This document shows, one piece after another, positions 51,801 through 57,800 of a DNA stretch of 64,000 nt. The DNA is from Castor canadensis (Eukaryota; Chordata; Mammalia; Rodentia; Castoridae): positions 59,152,951 to 59,216,950 of the forward strand of contig NC_133402.1 in the NCBI RefSeq assembly GCF_047511655.1, written 5' to 3'. How positions within the stretch are numbered: position 1 is the first letter of the stretch; each line of letters opens with the position of its first letter. A model generated the notes under the pieces. That model had not been told where the DNA came from and did not search any database. It saw only the letters and a list, made by a program, of their open reading frames with translations. The position numbers and the translations under genes were made by a program.

Positions 51801-54800
51801 CATGACGAACAGAGTGGTGGATGAGGTAGAGGCAGTGTCCCAACCCCAGGGTTTCCAGGGTAGCCACCCTCATCCCTCGGCTAGCTCCAGCAGGTCACTT
51901 CAGTCCCTGTGACATGGCCCTTTTGGTGCTGGGCTGCACACCTGGGAATGCCCACAGAGTAAGGACCCCCAGCAGGGGACAATCGCATGGCACGGGAAGG
52001 CAGGCCAGGCCTTCTGTCCCATGTCACCATATCTACCAGCCCTGCTGAGCCCATGGAGCACCCTGCCTGTGTTGTCCACCCTTTCCCTGGAACCCTACTA
52101 GGATCCCCTTGAGGTTCCAGCACTGAGCAGTCCCCAAAGGGTCAGTAGCATGTCCCTGTTCCTGAGCCTTCCCCTCTCGTCCCTACCCCACAGTGGTTTG
52201 TCCTGAACGACACCACCAGTGGTCGGCTGCACCTGCGGCTGGAGTGGCTGTCACTGCTCACTGACCAGGAAGCTGTGGCCGAGGTGAGTTCCAGGTCTCA
52301 GGCGCCCCCTAGTGGAAAGGAGGGCGTTGCACTGTGTGGGTAGTGGCAGGGAAGGGGAAGTGTCCAGTCCTTCCCTCTGTCTCCGTTCTTGCTCATCTCC
52401 TGCAGAACATGTCATTCAGCCACCTCTCCCAGCCAGGGAGCTTGACCTCTCAGCAAACATCCTGTGAGCATCACCGGTGTCCCCGGACAGGATGGGGTCT
52501 TTAGAGCTGTGTCAGTGCCTGTCTAACTTGAATCTGTCGTGCTATGGTTGTGTTCTTTGTCTCAACAAAAACAAAAATTAGGTTGTGTGAGATCTGAGTG
52601 TGAGATCTCACAGTCAGTCTAGAAGCCTGGCTGTCTTCTCCAAAACCAGGCTGTATCTGTTTGCAGGACGATGGTGGCCTCTCCACAGCCATCCTCGTGG
52701 TCTACTTAGAGAGCGCCTGCAACCTGCCGGTGAGAGGCAACACACACACCCCCTGCCTTGCGCCCTTCACTTTCAGATGTCTGTGTGTTTCTGTAACCCC
52801 GTTCTTCTTGTGCTGCAGAGAAACCCTTTCGAATACCTGAACGGCGAATATCGAGCCAAAAAACTCTCCAGGTTTGCCAAGGTGTGTGTCTGTCTGTCTG
52901 TCTGTCTAGAAACTTAAGGGCAAATCATGACAGCTTTTTCCTAAAGTAATCACAGCCCTGTGTCCTGAGCCGGGGTCTGTGCACACACGGCCTGAGGATG
53001 ACAAGAGATGCAATGCAGTTCACTGGCTCTACTGGGTGGCCAGCAGCCTGTCCCTGGTCCTTCTGGTGACTAGATGTCAGTAGTTTTTATAACCATTTTA
53101 TAAGCAGGACCCAGAAGGTTAAGTTCCTGGGTCACACAGTGAGGAGGGGCCTCTAGAACTTGACTCTACTCTGTTCCTGTAGCTCCAGTGAACAGCAGTG
53201 TGCATTGAGCCAGGCCCCACTCTGGTCTCCAGTCAGTAGTTGGAACCACTCCCTGGGACAGTCCTGCCTAGTGCTCACACAGGGGACAGGGCAGGGGCCT
53301 AGGAAGCACAGAGCAGCCATCTTTCAAAAGGGAAGCGATTGGCCGCTCCAGGACCCATGGGTGAGCCTGGAGGGTGGGGATGGGACTCAGGCTCAAGCCT
53401 GCTGAGCCACTTTCAGTGCTGTGGTCCCCCTCACAGAACAAGGTCAGCAGAGACCCTTCTTCCTATGTCAAGCTGTCGGTAGGCAAGAAGACATATACGA
53501 GTAAGGTAAGCCTGGAGTGAGAAAATGGGGACCTGGCTCTTTTAGGGAGAAAGGTGAAGGGGAAGGAAATTCACTTACACTGACTGCTATTGGGCATTTT
53601 TAGTCTTTACAGTAGTCTCAAAGTAGTCCTCTAGTTTAGGAATCTGAGGATTACAGATGTGACTTTGCCCAAGAACAGTGCTACAAAACAGCAGAATTGG
53701 GGCTCAAGTTCTTCCATCTACTAGGAATCTCCCTGTATAGCTAACCTCACCTCAACTAGCAAAACCCCCTGGTCCTCCTTATTTATGTTTATACTCTCTT
53801 CAACAAAAATTAGAGATAAGGGCAAAAGAGTTCCTGCTGGAAGCGAGGGGGTGGGGGAAGGGGGAGGGAGTGGGGAGAAAGGGAGGGAGCGGGGACAGGG
53901 GGGAGAAATGACCCAAACATTGCACGCACATATGAATAAATGAAAAAAAAAAGTTCTTCCATCTAGCACCCTGTACCCTACCAGCCCCCGAAGTGAGTTC
54001 TTCCGACAGTGAGATGATTTTTTAGCCTCTGTGAAACTTCCTGGCAATGCACTCCTTACCCTAGCGTCTGGCTATCCTGCTCTGTGCCCCTCTACTGTAG
54101 CCCATGCGGTCTGATCCCCAGAGCACCTGGGAACCACACTGAGAGCAGAGGAAGGCCATTCTGACCCTTCAGTGATCTCATCCTCTTCTGTTCCCAGACA
54201 TGTCCCCACAGCAAGGACCCTGTGTGGAGCCAGATGTTCCCTTTCTTTGTGTACAGTGTGGAGGCCGAGCAGCTCCATGTGAAGGTTTGCTTGAAGTTGA
54301 GCTCTTGGAACAGTGAAGAAGTTTCTGAGCCAGGAACAGTGGGGAGCTGAAGGGGCAGGGGAGAAGGGGCAGGCTGGGGCAGGAGTCAGCGCCTGGTGTG
54401 TGGGAAACAAGGCCTCATCTCCTTGAGGCTGGTGCCAAGGTCAGTGGTAGAAGGCAGACCCTTAAGTCCCTTCCACAGCTGTGTGGAAGAGTTGTTACCT
54501 CTTTTATTGACACAGGAGCAAACAGAGGCTAAGTCAGTCAATGATTTGCCCAAGGTCTCGTGACCAAGTGGTGGAGCTGGGATCTTGTGGGGCCCTATGC
54601 CTGCCTGGATGTCACGTCATGGAACAGCATAGCTCACTGGTCCCTAAACCCCACGGCCATGCACAGACCAGCCTCAGATAACACCTCTACTCCAAGGTGC
54701 CCTCTTCTCTGGGTTACAGAGACCCAGATGCCAATAGCTGCATGGTCCAGACTCAGTTGGGGTCGAGAAAGCAGAGGGGGTGCCAGTGGAGCTTAACCCC

Positions 54801-57800
54801 TGGTTTTTGCTGGCACTGCCAGGTGCTGGATGATGACCAGGATTGTGCTCTGGGAGTGCTGGACGTGCCCCTGTGTCAGATCCTCCCCTGTGCCGACCTC
54901 ACCCTTGAGCAGCGCTTCCAGCTGGGCCACTCAGGCCTGGACAGCCTCATCTCCATGAGGCTGGTGCTTCGGGTAAATCTCCCCCATCCCTGGGGTGAGG
55001 GCGGGGGGCTCTGCCTATGGAGCAAGGTGAACTCTCCCGGCACCAAGCCTGCTCTGAGTCAGAAGTCAGGAGATGGATTTATGCTGTTCAATGATTTTGG
55101 AATATTGACAGCTATTCTCTCTTCAAATGTAATCATCTCCTCCCTCACCCATTCTTTTAAAATCCCTTCCTCTGGAACCTCTCCACTGCACCTTCTCATC
55201 CCTCCTCCATGTCTGAACTTCACCTTCCATTTCCCATCTAATTCCTTACCATTGTCTTCCAGATCACTAACTCTCTCTTTGGCTGTGCCCAGTTTACTTT
55301 TTAGCCTGTGTTGGTTTTTAATCTCGTCCAAATTCACCAGGTCTTTTTATTATTATTATTATTATTATTTCCTTATGTTTATATTCATTTGAAAATGTTT
55401 TACACTGTAATCTGTTAATTCTGTTATCTGAAGATCTTGGGAGTTTTTTGTGTGTCGTGTGGGTGATGTACAAGGTCTGAGGGAGGCACGTCACACAGTG
55501 GCATGAGCACCCAGTTACGCTTATGAATCACAAAAGGATCTTGGGAGTAAATTTTGTTTTCCTGGTGACTGTTTTGTAACGTGGGCTGGGCACACTTTTA
55601 GCATTCCTGGACTAAGGCTTATCTCTTCTGAGGAGGTTTTGCAGCAGGAGGACCTTAGGGGCACTGTAAACCTGGACCCATTTTATCTTAATTTCTTTAC
55701 CTGGGGGTTTTGAAACCCAAAGTTGTTTGAATTTGAACTCAGAATTCACGAGAACAGGCCTACAAGGCACTATGTCCTTAGGGAAGACTTTCCCCACGTA
55801 CAAGCTAAGACAGACACCTCTTGTCAATGTTTGCCAGTGGCTGGAATGTTTATTCTGGATTACTTTTTCACTAGTGAGATGCAAGCTTCTTGGATCTTAC
55901 AGCTTCACATTAACACAAGGGCAGCTTAACTTTTATCGTTTGGTTCTTTGTGTTTTGGCGTTAACATTTTTCAGAATGTATGGAGCACCGTATTTCTGGA
56001 GATGGCTGAGGGGAAAAGGGGAAGAAGAAACAATGGCTGAAGATGTGGCTGTAGTAGACCCAACCCACAAACCACTGTCTTTTACTTCTAGTTCTTGCAT
56101 GTGGAGGAACGAGAGCTGGGGAGCCCGTACACAGGACCGGATGCCCTAAAGAAAGGCCCTCTGTTAGTCAAGAAGTTAGCCACCAACCAGGGTCCCAAAG
56201 CTCCACCTCAGGGAGACAGCCCTGCAGATGTGCCATGTCCCCCAGATCCTGCTTCTGACACCAAGGGAGCCGTCAAGAGCACCACAACGGCCACCAGTGC
56301 TGCCACTGAGCCCGTGGCCCAGGAGACAGATCCAGAGCCCAAAGGCAAGGACAGTGCCAATGGGCTGTGTGAGCCTGTGGGGAAGAAGAGGAACTCAGCC
56401 ACCATCTTCCTGACTGTCCCAGGCCCTCACTCTCCAGGGCCCGTCAAGTCGCCCAGACCTATGAAATGTCCTGCCTCGCCCTTCGCGTGGCCACCCAAGA
56501 GGCTGGCTCCCAGCCTGTGCTCGCTCAACTCCCTGGCCTCTTCCTGCTTTGACCTGACAGATGTCAGCGTCAACACAGAGTATGCACCTCTCTGCTCAAT
56601 CTCTTCTAAAACCACCTGCAGCAAAAATACCTCCCTGGATGGAAAGCTATGAACTTACTGAGCCGTGCAAGTTCTGGTTTTCCACAAAGTATCTTCACAA
56701 GAGGCAGTGTGCTATGATAGAAAGAACACGGGGCAAGTGAGAGAGCCATCTGTGTGGTTATGACATTAGACAGCTGCTGGCCCAGAGCGTGTAATCTGAT
56801 TTCCTAACCTTTACAATAACCTTACAAGGTGGAACAAACCCTTATCAAATTCAAGGTCACCCAAAGTCCCCCCAGGAACCAGGGTCCACACGTGCCGAGT
56901 ACTGGCCCACGTGGCTCTGGCTTCACTTAGGACATGCTTTTCTGTCTCAGGGGTGAGGGTCGGCTCTCCTAATGATGAGAAGTGACAAGCCCTTTCTTCA
57001 CAGAGGCGGGGACCGCAGGCTGGGTGAGATTCAGCTCACGGTGCGCTATGTGTGCCTGCGGCGCTGCCTCCGGGTGCTCGTCAACGCTTGCAGGTGCGGG
57101 TGCTACGGAAGCTCTGAGAACCATGAGTCAAAGGGAGGGGGCCCGGTGGTCCTCCTTTGACGCTGCTGCTGGGCTCAGGAGCCAGGGGCTTCGCTCAGAT
57201 GCAGTCACTACCAAACTGTCCTGGATGGCTGAGAGTCAGTACAGCCCCTTGGCTGGAAAGTACTTGCTGTACCCCAAGTGGTACAAAAATGCATGGATCT
57301 GGTATTTTGCCTGTCTAGACTACAGAGGATTTTTATCCTCAAGGCCCCAAAAGCTGAGTGGCTAACAGCTTTCTCCCGAACGAGCGTTTTCAGTGTTTGA
57401 AACCAGGGCCCTTTTTCTCTACACCTCAGAAAGCTGACACCATGCACCATCAGTGGAGCTGATCCCTACGTCCGCATCTACCTGTTACCAGAAAAGAGGT
57501 GGGCGAGTCGCAAGAAGACCTCGGTGAAGCGGAAGACCCTGGAACCCCGGTTTGATGAGACGTAAGTAGCCTTGGCCTTTCTAGCGCAGTGAAAGGCACC
57601 GCCTGCCAGGGTTGAGCAGGGCAACTTCTCAAACAGGCCACTCTCCTTTGCTGTCCACAGAGGGTGAAGTGTTCCTGATTAAGGAATGTTCCCTACTATG
57701 GTCAGCTTTTTTGTTTTGGTTTTCTGGGATCTGCTTTACCTTCTAGAATGCAGTTAAAAACAAACATTCCTTGAATTTAAGACCTAAAATTCCCCCTGAA

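Noticed and set aside
54697..55392. A 231-codon frame around exon 17
   Set aside because: Only 54823-54972 matches ESYT3; the rest is intron without stops, ending in a T-rich and ATT microsatellite stretch.
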